From NCBI RefSeq assembly GCF_001584165.1, contig NZ_CP013233.1, positions 372,001 to 436,000 on the forward strand: DNA of 64,000 bases. The letters run 5' to 3'. Position numbers and translations under genes: made by a program. The notes under the pieces were generated by a model. That model was given only the letters and a program-made list of their open reading frames with translations, searched no databases and was not told the origin of the DNA. This DNA is from Collimonas arenae. GTDB taxonomy: Bacteria > Pseudomonadota > Gammaproteobacteria > Burkholderiales > Burkholderiaceae_D. Position 1 is the first letter of the stretch. Each line of letters starts with the position of its first letter. Of the stretch, positions 1 to 9,216 are shown piece by piece.

Positions 1-24
1 ATCCGGGGTAATGATTGTTCCCGG

Positions 25-61
25 AAAAATAACAAAGGGCGCATTGACTGCGCCCTTGTTC
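25..61 (-). terminator. Rho-independent terminator after hpf
   Basis: Read on the minus strand, a 7-bp GC stem (GGGCGCA / TGCGCCC, plus strand 37-43 and 49-55) with a 5-base loop is extended by an AACAA/TTGTT pairing and followed by a T-rich tail. It lies about 55 bp past the hpf stop, as expected for the end of the leftward lpt-rpoN-hpf block. Confidence 0.8.
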
Positions 62-115
62 ATTCATTGGCGCGAGCCATGCAGCTCGTACGCCTGGGTT
101 CGATTAACGGCCGGT

Positions 116-466
116 TCAGGTCGCGGCGGGTAGTTCTTCAGGAAGATGCTTGATGGCATCGTGCTGGTGATCCTGCATCTTGTCCTTGTATTTGATCACC
201 TGGCGATCGAGCTTGTCGATCAGTGCATCAATGGCGGCATACAGGTCGTGAGCGATGCTTTCAGCATGCAGGTCCTTTCCTTTTACGCGCAGATTGATTT
301 CCGCTTTTTGGCGCTTTTCTTTTTCAGTGATTTTGTCGACGGTCAGAATCACACTGATATCGATGACCTGGTCGAAGTGGCGTTTGATACGTTCCAGCTT
401 GCTTTGTACGTATTCGCGAATGGCAGGGGTTAATTCGAGGTGATGCCCACTGATGGTGAAGTTCAT
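116..466 (-). CDS. hpf: Ribosome hibernation promoting factor (HPF/RaiA family, short form)
   Basis: This 116-residue protein begins [20 protein letters not shown] and shows the beta-alpha-beta-beta-beta-alpha pattern of the short HPF/YfiA family, with the typical charged segment ([20 protein letters not shown]) and a family-typical [16 protein letters not shown] helix. Family members bind the 30S decoding region in stationary phase, inactivating or dimerising ribosomes. The gene lies 155 bp downstream of rpoN in the same orientation, the arrangement seen in many proteobacteria, which supports the call. A hairpin terminator follows. It lacks the C-terminal dimerisation domain of long HPF. Confidence 0.93.
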   Translation of the reverse strand: MNFTISGHHLELTPAIREYVQSKLERIKRHFDQVIDISVILTVDKITEKEKRQKAEINLRVKGKDLHAESIAHDLYAAIDALIDKLDRQVIKYKDKMQDHQHDAIKHLPEELPAAT

Positions 467-621
467 ACAGCGCTCCTATGAAGAATATTGCTGGCGGTTC
501 TGAACAGGTTGCGTTGAATCTTTAGGCGAGCAATCAAGAGCGGACTGCTCTGGCAAGAATCGGTAAAACCCGCTTTGTCTGAACACAGCAAGGGTAAGCT
601 CTACAATCAAACCACAAAAAA

Positions 622-2103
622 CTACAAGGCCTTGCGCAAATTAACAGACGGAATCTTTAGTGCTTCGCGATATTTTGCGACGGTGCGGCGGGCGACCACC
701 ATACCTTGTTCCGCAAGCATGTCGGCAATCTTGCTGTCAGAGAAAGGATTTTTTGAATCTTCTGCTCCTATCAGTTGTTTAATGAGTGCCCGTATCGCTG
801 TTGAGGAAGCCTCTCCACCTGCCTCAGTAGCAACATGGCTGCCGAAGAAATACTTCAGTTCAAACATCCCGTGGGGAGTGAGCATGTATTTCTGAGTGGT
901 TACACGAGAAATAGTGCTCTCGTGTAGACCCAGTGTATCAGCTATTTCACGCAACACAAGCGGCCTCATTGCGACCGCGCCGTGTGAAAAGAAGTTCCGC
1001 TGGCGCTCGACAATTGCCTGTGCCACTCGCAGGATAGTGTCGAAACGCTGCCGCATATTCTTGATCAGCCATTTGGCTTCCTGCAGCTGAGAAGTCAGCG
1101 CGCCTTCCCCTTTGCTTTGACGCAAAATGTTGGCATATAGAGCATTTACGCGCAGTCTTGGCATGACGTCATTGTTCAACATGACCTGCCAGCCTTGCTT
1201 TGAGCGCCTGACGATGACGTCCGGCACTACGTAGTCGGAGGTGTTGGCGGCGAACGGCGCGCCGGGGTGAGGATTACATTGCTTGATGATGGTCTGCGCT
1301 TCACGCAGGTCCTCGTCATCACATTCAAGCGCTTTCTTAATCTTATTGAAATCACGTTGCGCAAAAAGCATCAGGTGATCTTGCACAATCGCCAATGCCA
1401 GGCGACGCGTGACAAATGGCACTTTGACAAAGCGATTGATTTGCAAGGTCAGGCATTCGGATGCATTGCGCGCGCCGACGCCGGCCGGATCGAAGCTTTG
1501 CACCATGCTCAGTGCCGTCGACAGTTCCTCGATGTCAATTTCCAGCTCGGCCGGCAGGCGCTCATGGATTTCCTCCAGCGACTCTTCCAGGTAGCCGTTG
1601 TCGTCCAGCGCATCGATCACCAGTTCGACCAGCGCCCGATCGCGCAGATCGGAGACGGTTTCTCGCATCTGCTGCTGCAGGTGTTCGCGCAATGTCGATT
1701 CGTGAGCTTCCAGCTGTGGCCGCGCATCTTCGTCGTCCGGAGTCTTTGCGTTGCGGGCGACATCGTCGAAACTCCATTCGCCTTCACTGCTTTCTGGCGT
1801 GCTTTCGCTGGCGGCAGGGGTATCGAAACTGGCTTCGCTTTCGGTCGGCGAGCTGCTCACTTCACTGTCCCCAACCGGTGCATCCATGGTCGAGGTCGAG
1901 CCGCTGATGGCGCCGTCGGCCAGCAGGCGCACGGAGTTGTCGAGTGGGTCATCGACCCGTTCCAGCAGCGGATTGTCTGAGAGAATTTGTTCCAGCTCCT
2001 GATGCAGTTCGAGCGTGGACAATTGCAATAGTCGGATCGACTGCTGCAACTGAGGTGTCAGCGCAAGATGCTGCGAGGTGCGTAGCTGGAGTGATTGTTT
2101 CAT
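622..2103 (-). CDS. rpoN: RNA polymerase sigma-54 factor
   Basis: This 493-residue protein has the three regions of sigma-54. The N-terminal glutamine- and leucine-rich activator-interacting region starts MKQSLQLRTSQHLALTPQLQ. An acidic, low-complexity linker follows at roughly residues 60-140. The core-binding and DNA-binding part ends with the RpoN box, seen as ARRTVAKYRE about 20 residues before the C-terminus, and includes the HTH segment LGLHESTISRVTTQKY. Sigma-54 directs RNA polymerase to -24/-12 promoters and needs an AAA+ activator. It sits between lptB and hpf, the usual proteobacterial neighbourhood. Length is normal and the frame intact. Confidence 0.97.
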   Translation of the reverse strand: MKQSLQLRTSQHLALTPQLQQSIRLLQLSTLELHQELEQILSDNPLLERVDDPLDNSVRLLADGAISGSTSTMDAPVGDSEVSSSPTESEASFDTPAASESTPESSEGEWSFDDVARNAKTPDDEDARPQLEAHESTLREHLQQQMRETVSDLRDRALVELVIDALDDNGYLEESLEEIHERLPAELEIDIEELSTALSMVQSFDPAGVGARNASECLTLQINRFVKVPFVTRRLALAIVQDHLMLFAQRDFNKIKKALECDDEDLREAQTIIKQCNPHPGAPFAANTSDYVVPDVIVRRSKQGWQVMLNNDVMPRLRVNALYANILRQSKGEGALTSQLQEAKWLIKNMRQRFDTILRVAQAIVERQRNFFSHGAVAMRPLVLREIADTLGLHESTISRVTTQKYMLTPHGMFELKYFFGSHVATEAGGEASSTAIRALIKQLIGAEDSKNPFSDSKIADMLAEQGMVVARRTVAKYREALKIPSVNLRKAL

Positions 2104-2247
2104 AGCTCTCGTGCGGACAATTCACTTCTATTCTTAACTGCGGGACCGAACTTGAAGACTGCAGCAGCACAGCCCATCAATCTGCCCACGACTCATTGGA
2201 CAACGGAAAATTTATTCAGAAAATAACCAGCAGAATTTCAGGCATGG

Positions 2248-3006
2248 CTACATGCGGAAATGCTCGCCCAGATACACGCGCCGTACCGACTCGTTGGCAA
2301 TGATGTCGTCCGGACTGCCGCTGGCCAGCACGCTGCCTTGGTTGATGATGTAGGCGCGGTCGCAAATGCCCAGCGTTTCACGCACGTTGTGGTCGGTGAT
2401 CAGTACGCCGATGCCGCGTTCTTTGAGGAAGCGCACGATGCGTTGGATCTCGATGACGGCAATCGGATCGATCCCGGCGAAGGGTTCATCCAGCAGCACG
2501 AAGCGAGGATTGGTCGCCAGTGCCCGAGCGATTTCGACGCGCCGGCGTTCGCCGCCGGAGAGCGACAACGCCTGGCTCTCGCGCAATTTTTCAATCTGCA
2601 ATTCATGCAACAGCTTCTGCAGTTGTTCGTCGATTTCTGCCTTGGTGAGTGGCTTGCCGTTGGGCTGCTGCAGCTCCAGCACGGCGCGAATATTGTCTTC
2701 CACCGTCAACTTGCGAAATACCGATGCTTCCTGCGGCAGGTAGGACAGGCCGAGCACTGCGCGGCGATGGATCGGCAGGCGCGAAATGTCTACGCCGTCG
2801 AGGTCGATTTCGCCGCCGTCCGATGGCACCAGACCGACGATCATGTAGAACGACGTGGTTTTGCCGGCGCCGTTCGGCCCCAGTAAACCGACCACTTCGC
2901 CGCACTGGACGTTGAGTGAAACGTCATGCACGACCTGGCGCGCACCGTAGCTCTTCTGCAGGCCTTTAACGATCAGGTTGCTTGGCTTACCGGGCATGGC
3001 GCTCAT
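2248..3006 (-). CDS. lptB: LPS export ABC transporter ATP-binding protein LptB
   Basis: This 252-residue ABC ATPase carries Walker [10 protein letters not shown], signature [10 protein letters not shown], Walker B FVLLDEPF and the switch histidine in LITDHNV. The LptB-typical C-terminus ends YLGEHFRM. LptB powers LptFG to extract lipopolysaccharide from the inner membrane and push it through the LptC-LptA bridge. The start codon overlaps the end of lptA by four bases, so the two are translationally coupled in the order lptC-lptA-lptB. Confidence 0.96.
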   Translation of the reverse strand: MSAMPGKPSNLIVKGLQKSYGARQVVHDVSLNVQCGEVVGLLGPNGAGKTTSFYMIVGLVPSDGGEIDLDGVDISRLPIHRRAVLGLSYLPQEASVFRKLTVEDNIRAVLELQQPNGKPLTKAEIDEQLQKLLHELQIEKLRESQALSLSGGERRRVEIARALATNPRFVLLDEPFAGIDPIAVIEIQRIVRFLKERGIGVLITDHNVRETLGICDRAYIINQGSVLASGSPDDIIANESVRRVYLGEHFRM

Positions 3007-3545
3007 TGGGCGACTTTCGGGCGTGGCTGGATCACCGCGCGGATGCGGCCGGCGCCAGGCTGGCTATTGCCGTTGACCGTATTGTTGACGGAATAGAATT
3101 CGGTGCGGCTGTCGTAGGAGATGAATTCGCCGTTGACCTCATCGGTCGGCTTGTCACCCTGCAGGCGACGCATCTGCGCCTTGGAAAACAGCTTGGTGAC
3201 TTCCGTCTTGCCGTCATATTCGATACGTTCGGCGTGGCCATCGATCCACAGGTCCGGGCCGCCATCGCGTTTCTGCTTGAATGTGGCGAGCTTGCCAGGA
3301 TCCGCGTACAAGACCGCATACTGATAGCCGGACGGATCGGTGGTCACCACCACGCGGTCGGCCTTCATCAGTAGTGTGCCGCGCGTCAGCACCACGTTGC
3401 CGGTGGCAACGTTGACCTGCTTGACGTCATCATACGTGAGCTGGTCGGAATCGATCAGCGTCGGCTTGTCGGAATCGGCTTTTTCCGCATGGGCAATGCC
3501 TATGGCGCTGAGCAACAACAGAGAAAGCAAAAATAATCGTTTCAT
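3003..3545 (-). CDS. lptA: Lipopolysaccharide transport periplasmic protein LptA
   Basis: This 180-residue OstA-like protein has an N-terminal signal peptide ([20 protein letters not shown], cleavage likely after AHA). Its beta-jellyroll repeats are typical of the family, e.g. [20 protein letters not shown] and [18 protein letters not shown]. LptA forms the periplasmic bridge that carries LPS from LptC to LptD. It lies between lptC and lptB with a 4-bp overlap into lptB and about 50 bp after lptC. Confidence 0.94.
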   Translation of the reverse strand: MKRLFLLSLLLLSAIGIAHAEKADSDKPTLIDSDQLTYDDVKQVNVATGNVVLTRGTLLMKADRVVVTTDPSGYQYAVLYADPGKLATFKQKRDGGPDLWIDGHAERIEYDGKTEVTKLFSKAQMRRLQGDKPTDEVNGEFISYDSRTEFYSVNNTVNGNSQPGAGRIRAVIQPRPKVAQ

Positions 3546-3598
3546 GAAAAATCCTGGATAAAGGATGGAACCGCATACATAAATTGTGTGCCTTGCGC

Positions 3599-4191
3599 TT
3601 AATGCGGCTTTGGCGGAAAGACGCCGTGGACCTTGCTGAACATTTTCAGCACGCGCGTGGAATTATTGAAATACATGCCGGTGCCGTTTAGTTTCGATTG
3701 CCCCAGCGTGATTTCTGCCGGCAGATCGGTTTGCATGACATCGTCGTCCGGCAGCAACAACAGGTACTCCGATTTCAAGTGAAAATTGTCGGCCATCGCA
3801 GTCTTCGGGCGATCGGCGTTGACATCGCCATACAGGTGCACCTTGCTGTTGTCGTCTTCAACCTTGCCGCGGTCGGCGCGCAAGTTCATCGGTGGCTTTT
3901 CCTTGTCCAGGCTGTGCACGATCGGTTTCTGAATGTCGAAAGAGTCGTCGACCGGATTGTGCGTCAGCAGGTCGCCGGAGATGTTGTAGCGTGGCTGTCC
4001 GGTGGGTGACATTTGCACGTAGTTGAAAGTTTCCACGTAATAATCCGGCTCCACGCGCGCCGGCTTCGGCAGTAGTTCGTCGGTATCCTTGTGCATCACT
4101 TGCACCAGCCAGAAACTGCCCAGCGCAAATATCACGAACAGGACCAGCAGCAGCATGAAGCGGAAACGGTAAGTGGAGCGGAGATTTTCAT
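3599..4191 (-). CDS. lptC: LPS export protein LptC (start codon out of frame in this sequence)
   Basis: LptC is the single-pass bitopic protein linking LptBFG to LptA. The reading frame shows one membrane helix (FMLLLVLFVIFALGSFWLV) and a periplasmic OstA-like domain. The natural start should be the ATG at 4191, which overlaps the kdsC stop as ATGA. As written, however, that ATG is one base out of phase with the LptC frame. Adding one A to the A-run (plus strand T-run 4185-4188) restores a start MKNLRSTYRFRF and gives 197 residues, normal for LptC. The only in-frame starts in the sequence as given lie upstream inside kdsC, or downstream at the membrane helix. Because lptC is usually essential, I treat this as a likely sequencing error. 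Confidence 0.88.
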
Positions 4192-4790
4192 GCCGGGGCC
4201 GAGCCTTGTGGAGTGGGGCGCAGATAGGCTGCCAGCGCCGCTTCATAGGTGTTCTGCGCCTGCATGATGAGATCGCACACTTCACGCGCCGCGCCCTGGC
4301 CGCCGGCGGTTTGAGTGACATAGTGGACGCGCGCCCTGACTTCACGATGGCCATTTGGCACGCTTGCCGCGAAGCCGACTTGCGACAGGATCGGCAGATC
4401 GATCACGTCGTCGCCGATGAAGCCGCAGGCTTCTGCGTCGAGCTGGAGCTGCGCCAGTAATTGGATAAATGCAGAGTGTTTGTCGTGCACACCCTGTTGG
4501 ACATGGGCGATGCCGAGATCTGCAGCGCGTCGGCTGACGACTGCGGACTTGCGTGCGCTGATGATCGCGGTGGCGACGCCGCTTTGCTGTAACTGCTTGA
4601 TGCCGTGACCGTCCAACACATTGAAGCGTTTCAACTGCTCGCCGTCGGCGCCGTACAATAGCCCGCCATCGGTCAGGATGCCGTCGACGTCGAAAATCAT
4701 CAGGCGCACGCGCGCGGCACGCGCCATCAGTTCCGCCTCTGGCAGAGCCGAATTAACTGACGCGCTGTTGTACGGAATGCCGGCTGCCAT
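4188..4790 (-). CDS. kdsC: 3-deoxy-D-manno-octulosonate 8-phosphate phosphatase
   Basis: This 200-residue HAD-superfamily phosphatase removes phosphate from Kdo-8-P in the Kdo pathway for lipid A-core synthesis. HAD motif I is LMIFDVDGILTDG, motif II is in TAIISARKS and the later acidic motif is FIGDDVIDLPIL. The tetramer-type KdsC has no cap domain, matching this length. The start overlaps the kdsD stop (TGATG) and the stop overlaps the lptC start (ATGA), so kdsD-kdsC-lptC are coupled. Confidence 0.95.
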   Translation of the reverse strand: MAAGIPYNSASVNSALPEAELMARAARVRLMIFDVDGILTDGGLLYGADGEQLKRFNVLDGHGIKQLQQSGVATAIISARKSAVVSRRAADLGIAHVQQGVHDKHSAFIQLLAQLQLDAEACGFIGDDVIDLPILSQVGFAASVPNGHREVRARVHYVTQTAGGQGAAREVCDLIMQAQNTYEAALAAYLRPTPQGSAPA

Positions 4791-5821
4791 CAGATAACCT
4801 TGGCGCGAGTCAGATCATGGATATGCAACGCGCCGACCAGCGTGCCGTCGGCATCGGTCACCAGCAACTGGTTGATGCGGAATTGCTCCATCATGTGCAC
4901 CGCGTCGACCGCCAGTTGATCGGCGCCGATGGTGCGCGGATTGGCATGCATGACATCGGCGATGGTCAATTTGGTGAAATCCTGCACCTGTTCGATCAGG
5001 CGGCGCAGATCGCCATCGGTGAACACGCCGACGGCATGAAATTTGTCGTCGACCACAGCGGTCATGGCGATTCCCTTGCGGGTGATCTCAAGCAGCGCAG
5101 TTGATAGCGATACATCCGCAGTCACGGCTGGAATCGCTTCGCCGCTGCGCATCACGTCACGCACATGGGTCAGCAGCCGACGGCCGAGTGCCCCGCCCGG
5201 ATGCGAACGGGCGAAATCTTCTTCGCGGAAGCCGCGTGCGTCCAGCAGCGCCACTGCCAGCGCGTCGCCCATCGCCAGCGTGGCGGTGGTGCTCGCGGTC
5301 GGCGCCAGATTTAGCGGGCACGCTTCCTGCTCCACGCCAACATTGAGGTGGACGGTCGCCAGTTGCGCCAATGCCGATGCATCGTTGCCGGTCATTGCGA
5401 TCAGGCTGGCGCCCATGCGCTTGATGATTGGCACAATTGCCATCAGTTCGGCGGTTTCACCGGAATTCGAAATGGCAATGAAGGCGTCGTCTTCCGTCAC
5501 CATGCCGAGATCGCCGTGCGCTGCTTCGGCCGGATGGATGAACAGCGCCGGCGTGCCGGTAGAGGCGAGCGTGGCGGCGAACTTGCGGGCAATATGTCCC
5601 GACTTGCCGATGCCCGAGACCACCACCCGGCCGCTGCAGGTGAGCAGCAGCGACACGGCTTGGGCGAAGGGATCGCTGGCGCTGTCGGAAATCCGGTTTT
5701 TCAATGCAATGATGGCATCGGCTTCGATTTGCAGGGTGCTGCGGGCAAGCTCCAGCGCACGGCCGGCATCGAACGTCTTGGGCAGGGTTTTTGGCAAAAT
5801 TTTGGTATCGGTTAGACTCAT
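4790..5821 (-). CDS. kdsD: Arabinose-5-phosphate isomerase
   Basis: This protein interconverts ribulose-5-P and arabinose-5-P, the first step of Kdo synthesis. With the start at ATG 5821 (MSLTDTKILPK) it has 343 residues. An N-terminal SIS domain (GRVVVSGIGKSGHIARKFAA; SNSGETAEL) is followed by two CBS domains (about residues 215-343). A start 30 bases upstream is possible but adds a non-family extension. It is divergent from the antiporter gene, with a 126-bp shared region holding both promoters. Confidence 0.95.
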   Translation of the reverse strand: MSLTDTKILPKTLPKTFDAGRALELARSTLQIEADAIIALKNRISDSASDPFAQAVSLLLTCSGRVVVSGIGKSGHIARKFAATLASTGTPALFIHPAEAAHGDLGMVTEDDAFIAISNSGETAELMAIVPIIKRMGASLIAMTGNDASALAQLATVHLNVGVEQEACPLNLAPTASTTATLAMGDALAVALLDARGFREEDFARSHPGGALGRRLLTHVRDVMRSGEAIPAVTADVSLSTALLEITRKGIAMTAVVDDKFHAVGVFTDGDLRRLIEQVQDFTKLTIADVMHANPRTIGADQLAVDAVHMMEQFRINQLLVTDADGTLVGALHIHDLTRAKVI

Positions 5822-5947
5822 CCCGAAAGTATAAACGAATTCCCAAAGCAAAAAACTTGCCAGTGACGATCAGAAACAATTAATCTGTCTTCAATGTACG
5901 CTGTTAGCGTTGCAGCAACAAAACACTATTCTCATGCCAATTGATCA

Positions 5948-7939
5948 ATGATGCTTTCCGGACTTGAACTGACCATCCTTCTGCTGGGCTCCGCCGTATT
6001 GGGCGTTGTGGCATTTCGCAGCTTTCATTTGCCGCCGATGCTCGGCTATCTGGTGGTGGGTATCCTGATTGGCCCGCATGCGCTCGGGTTTGCTGAAGAC
6101 AATGCCACCACCCACGCGCTGGCCGAATTCGGCGTGGTGTTCCTGATGTTCTCGATCGGCCTCGAATTTTCGTTACCCAAGCTGACAGCGATGCGCCACA
6201 TCGTGTTTGGCCTTGGAATGGCGCAGGTGCTGCTGACGATCGCCGCTACCATGCTGTTTGGCTGGGTGTTGGCGCTGGTCTTGCCGCATGTGATCAATAT
6301 CAGCTGGCAGGCGGCGTTTGCATTGGGCGGTGCGTTGACCATGTCGTCGACGGCCATCGTTTCCAAATTGCTCACTGAACGACTGGAGCTGGAAACCGAG
6401 CACGGCCGTCGCATCATCGGCATCCTGCTGTTTCAGGACCTGGCGTTGGTGCCGCTGCTGATCGTCGTGCCGGCGCTCGCCGAGCATAGCGGCAACCTGC
6501 TTGCCACGCTGGCCTGGGCCAGCGGCAAGGCGATACTGGTGCTGGTCCTGCTGCTGTTTTTCGGTCAGAAGCTGATGCGCCGCTGGTTCCAGATCGTGGT
6601 GCGACGCCGGTCGCAGGAACTGTTCATGCTGAACCTGCTGCTGATCACGCTGGCTTCCGCCTGGATCACAGAGCGCGCCGGGCTGTCGCTGGCGCTGGGC
6701 GCGTTTATCGCCGGCATGCTGATTTCGGAGACGGAATACAAGCATCAAGTCGAAGAAGACATCAAGTCGTTCCGTGATGTGCTGCTGGGTTTGTTCTTCA
6801 TCACTATCGGCATGCTGCTCAATCTGCGGCTAGTGATTGAGCACTGGTGGCTGGTGCTGCTGTTGCTGATTGGCCCGGTGTTCCTCAAGTTCGTGCTGAT
6901 CGCCGCTTTGGCTAAGCTGTTCCGTTCTTCTACCGGCGTGGCGCTACGCACCGGGTTGGCGCTGGCGCAAGCCGGTGAATTCGGTTTCGTGTTGCTGAAC
7001 CAGGCCGGCGGCCTGCAGCTGGTCGATCCCTTGCTGGTGCAGCTGATCCTGGCCTCGATGGTGCTGTCGATGCTGGCGGCGCCGTTCATCCTGGCCAAGT
7101 CCGATGCGATCGTGATGAAGCTGTCGGCCAATGAGTGGATGATGCAATCGTTGGCGCTGACGCAGATTGCGACGCGCACCATGGCAACCAAAAAGCACGT
7201 GATCATCGCTGGCTTTGGCCGCAGTGGCCAGAGCTTGGCTAAGTTGCTGGAAGAAGAAGGCATCGGCTACCACGCGCTTGATCTCGATCCGGATCGTGTG
7301 AGCGAGGCGCGCGCCGCCGGCGCGCATGTGTCGTATGGCGATGCTTCGCGCCGCGAGAGCCTGGTGGCGGCCGGTGTACACCGTGCGGCCGCACTGGTGA
7401 TTACCTATGCCAGTACGCCCTCGGCCCTGAAAGTCTTGCATCATGTCAGCGAGCTGGCGCCGACCTTGCCGGTGATCGTGCGCAGCTACGACGATACCGA
7501 TCTCGACAAGCTGCGCGCCGCCGGCGCCACCGAAGTGGTGCCGGAAGCGATGGAAGGCAGCCTGATGCTGGCTTCGCATGCACTAGTCATGCTGGGCGTG
7601 CCGCTACGGCGCGTGGTGCACCGGGTGCAGGCGTCGCGCGACGAGCGTTATGCGGCGCTACGCGGCTTCTTCCATGGCGTCGACGATGCGCCGGATGCCG
7701 CCGATCATTTGCAGGTGCGTCTGCATACGGTGGCGTTGCCGGAAGGCGCCAAGGCCATCGGCAAGACGCTGGCCGGGCTGGGTTTGCCGGAAATCGGCGC
7801 CGAGGTCACAGCCGTGCGGCGTGGCCGTAGCGGCATCGACGCAACGCCGGAGACGGTGCTGCAGGTGGGGGATGTGGTGGTCTTGCGTGGCGCGGCCGAA
7901 GCTATTTCCAGGGCAGAGGGGCGCTTGTTGCAAGTTTAG
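5948..7939 (+). CDS. Monovalent cation:proton antiporter of the CPA2/KefB type
   Basis: This 663-residue inner-membrane protein has 12-13 hydrophobic segments of the Na+/H+ exchanger fold (residues 1-385). The CPA2 signatures include GALTMSSTAIVSKLL and GLALAQAGEFGFVLL. A cytoplasmic RCK/TrkA-N domain follows (HVIIAGFGRSGQSLAKLLEEE, Rossmann GxGxxG-like) and then a TrkA-C domain (about 575-663). It resembles KefB/KefC glutathione-gated K+ efflux systems and YbaL. No KefG/KefF partner is adjacent, so gating is unknown. Two ATGs in tandem (5948, 5951) could start it. Confidence 0.9.
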   Translation: MMLSGLELTILLLGSAVLGVVAFRSFHLPPMLGYLVVGILIGPHALGFAEDNATTHALAEFGVVFLMFSIGLEFSLPKLTAMRHIVFGLGMAQVLLTIAATMLFGWVLALVLPHVINISWQAAFALGGALTMSSTAIVSKLLTERLELETEHGRRIIGILLFQDLALVPLLIVVPALAEHSGNLLATLAWASGKAILVLVLLLFFGQKLMRRWFQIVVRRRSQELFMLNLLLITLASAWITERAGLSLALGAFIAGMLISETEYKHQVEEDIKSFRDVLLGLFFITIGMLLNLRLVIEHWWLVLLLLIGPVFLKFVLIAALAKLFRSSTGVALRTGLALAQAGEFGFVLLNQAGGLQLVDPLLVQLILASMVLSMLAAPFILAKSDAIVMKLSANEWMMQSLALTQIATRTMATKKHVIIAGFGRSGQSLAKLLEEEGIGYHALDLDPDRVSEARAAGAHVSYGDASRRESLVAAGVHRAAALVITYASTPSALKVLHHVSELAPTLPVIVRSYDDTDLDKLRAAGATEVVPEAMEGSLMLASHALVMLGVPLRRVVHRVQASRDERYAALRGFFHGVDDAPDAADHLQVRLHTVALPEGAKAIGKTLAGLGLPEIGAEVTAVRRGRSGIDATPETVLQVGDVVVLRGAAEAISRAEGRLLQV

Positions 7940-7982
7940 TAATGTTGTCGCAGTGGCGGCATTGCTGTTTGTAAATTATTGG

Positions 7983-8002
7983 AAATAATACCCATTCTCA
8001 TT
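7983..8002 (+). promoter_or_regulatory. Possible Fur box upstream of the PepSY gene
   Basis: The AT-rich stretch AATAATACCCATTCTCATT matches about 11 of 19 positions of the Fur consensus, including both ATAAT/CATT-type half elements. It lies about 50 bp upstream of a PepSY-TM protein, a family often iron-regulated. The match is moderate and could be chance in an AT-rich intergenic region. Confidence 0.4.
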
Positions 8003-8049
8003 CAATCGAGAATTACAATACACATCTTTTGTCGGCTGGGTGTGGGATT

Positions 8050-9192
8050 GTGAATAAAGCAATACGTCATTGGTTGGTCAAGCTGCACCGCTACAGCGGT
8101 TTGTTGCTCTCCCTGTTTATCGTCATGGCCGGCCTGACCGGCAGCGCGTTGGCTTTCAACGACGAAATCGACGCCTGGCTGAATCCGCAGTTCTATCACG
8201 TGGCTGGAAACGGCGAGCGCTTGCCGATAGATAAACTGGTCGGCGTGATCGAACATGACTACCCGCATGCGCGTCTGGCATTCTTTGGCATCGATGCCGA
8301 GCCCAATGCACCGCTGCAAGCGCGGTTGCGTCCAAAGAAAGCGGAAGATACGCTGGCTGCCGATACGGTCTTTATCGATCCGTTCAGCGCCGCCGTGGTC
8401 GGCGAGCGCAATTCGAAGGCGCTCAGCATGGCGCCACAAAACCTGATGCCTTTCCTGTTCCGGCTGCATCGTTACCTGTTGTTGGACAAGACCGGTGCGA
8501 TCATTTCCGGCAGCCTTGGCTTGCTGTGGCTGGCGACGCTGCTGATTGGCTTTGCGCTGGCCTGGCCCAAACATCGCAATGGCTGGCGCAAGGCGCTGTC
8601 AATCAAGCGCGGTGCCGGTGGCTTCCGTCTGATGTACGACCTGCATCGTTCGGTCGGTTTGGTAGCGGGCGTGTTGCTGGTGATTACCGCGTTCACCGGC
8701 GCCGTGATGAATTTACCTGACGTGGCGCGGCCGATTGTGTCGAGCATTTCGCCATTGACGTCGCCACCCAAATCTTCCACCAGTTCAGGTGACACCCGGA
8801 TCGATTGGCAACAGGCGTTGACGCTGGCGCAGGCGAGCATGCCGCAAGCAACGCCGACACGCATTGCGCGCGACGACAAGCATGGTATTTATCAGGTCCG
8901 CATGCGTAAGTCGAATGACTTGCAGGACGGCGGCAGCGTGCGGGTATTTCTCGACGCCGGCGATGGCCATGTGTTGCACTCGCTGGATCCGCTCAAAGGC
9001 TCGTCCGGCGATGCCTTCATCGGCGTTCAGTACGGCTTGCACACTGGTCAGCTGCTGGGTTTGCCGGGCAAGATACTGGTTGCGTTCCTCGGCCTGCTGC
9101 CGCTGCTGTTCACGATTACGGGGATACTCATCTGGCTGCAAAAACGCAAATCGGAAGCGTTGGTGCGCAACCGGCGCTTGCATAAAGCCTGA
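8050..9192 (+). CDS. PepSY-associated transmembrane protein (possible ferric-siderophore reductase family)
   Basis: With the GTG start at 8050 this is 380 residues; a TTG at 8029 would add seven. The N-terminus (LVKLHRYSGLLLSLFIVMAG) is the hallmark of the PepSY_TM family: a histidine just before the first helix, then further helices near residues 155-180 and 205-235 and a final one near the C-terminus. Two periplasmic PepSY-like segments lie between. The conserved histidines (LHRY, LHRYLLLDK, DLHRSVGL, GLHTGQLLG) could bind haem. Relatives sit beside TonB receptors and may reduce siderophore iron; no receptor gene is adjacent here. The possible Fur site upstream fits such a role. Confidence 0.82.
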   Translation: MNKAIRHWLVKLHRYSGLLLSLFIVMAGLTGSALAFNDEIDAWLNPQFYHVAGNGERLPIDKLVGVIEHDYPHARLAFFGIDAEPNAPLQARLRPKKAEDTLAADTVFIDPFSAAVVGERNSKALSMAPQNLMPFLFRLHRYLLLDKTGAIISGSLGLLWLATLLIGFALAWPKHRNGWRKALSIKRGAGGFRLMYDLHRSVGLVAGVLLVITAFTGAVMNLPDVARPIVSSISPLTSPPKSSTSSGDTRIDWQQALTLAQASMPQATPTRIARDDKHGIYQVRMRKSNDLQDGGSVRVFLDAGDGHVLHSLDPLKGSSGDAFIGVQYGLHTGQLLGLPGKILVAFLGLLPLLFTITGILIWLQKRKSEALVRNRRLHKA

Positions 9193-9216
9193 GTCCGAGG
9201 GCGTGCCGTTTGGAAC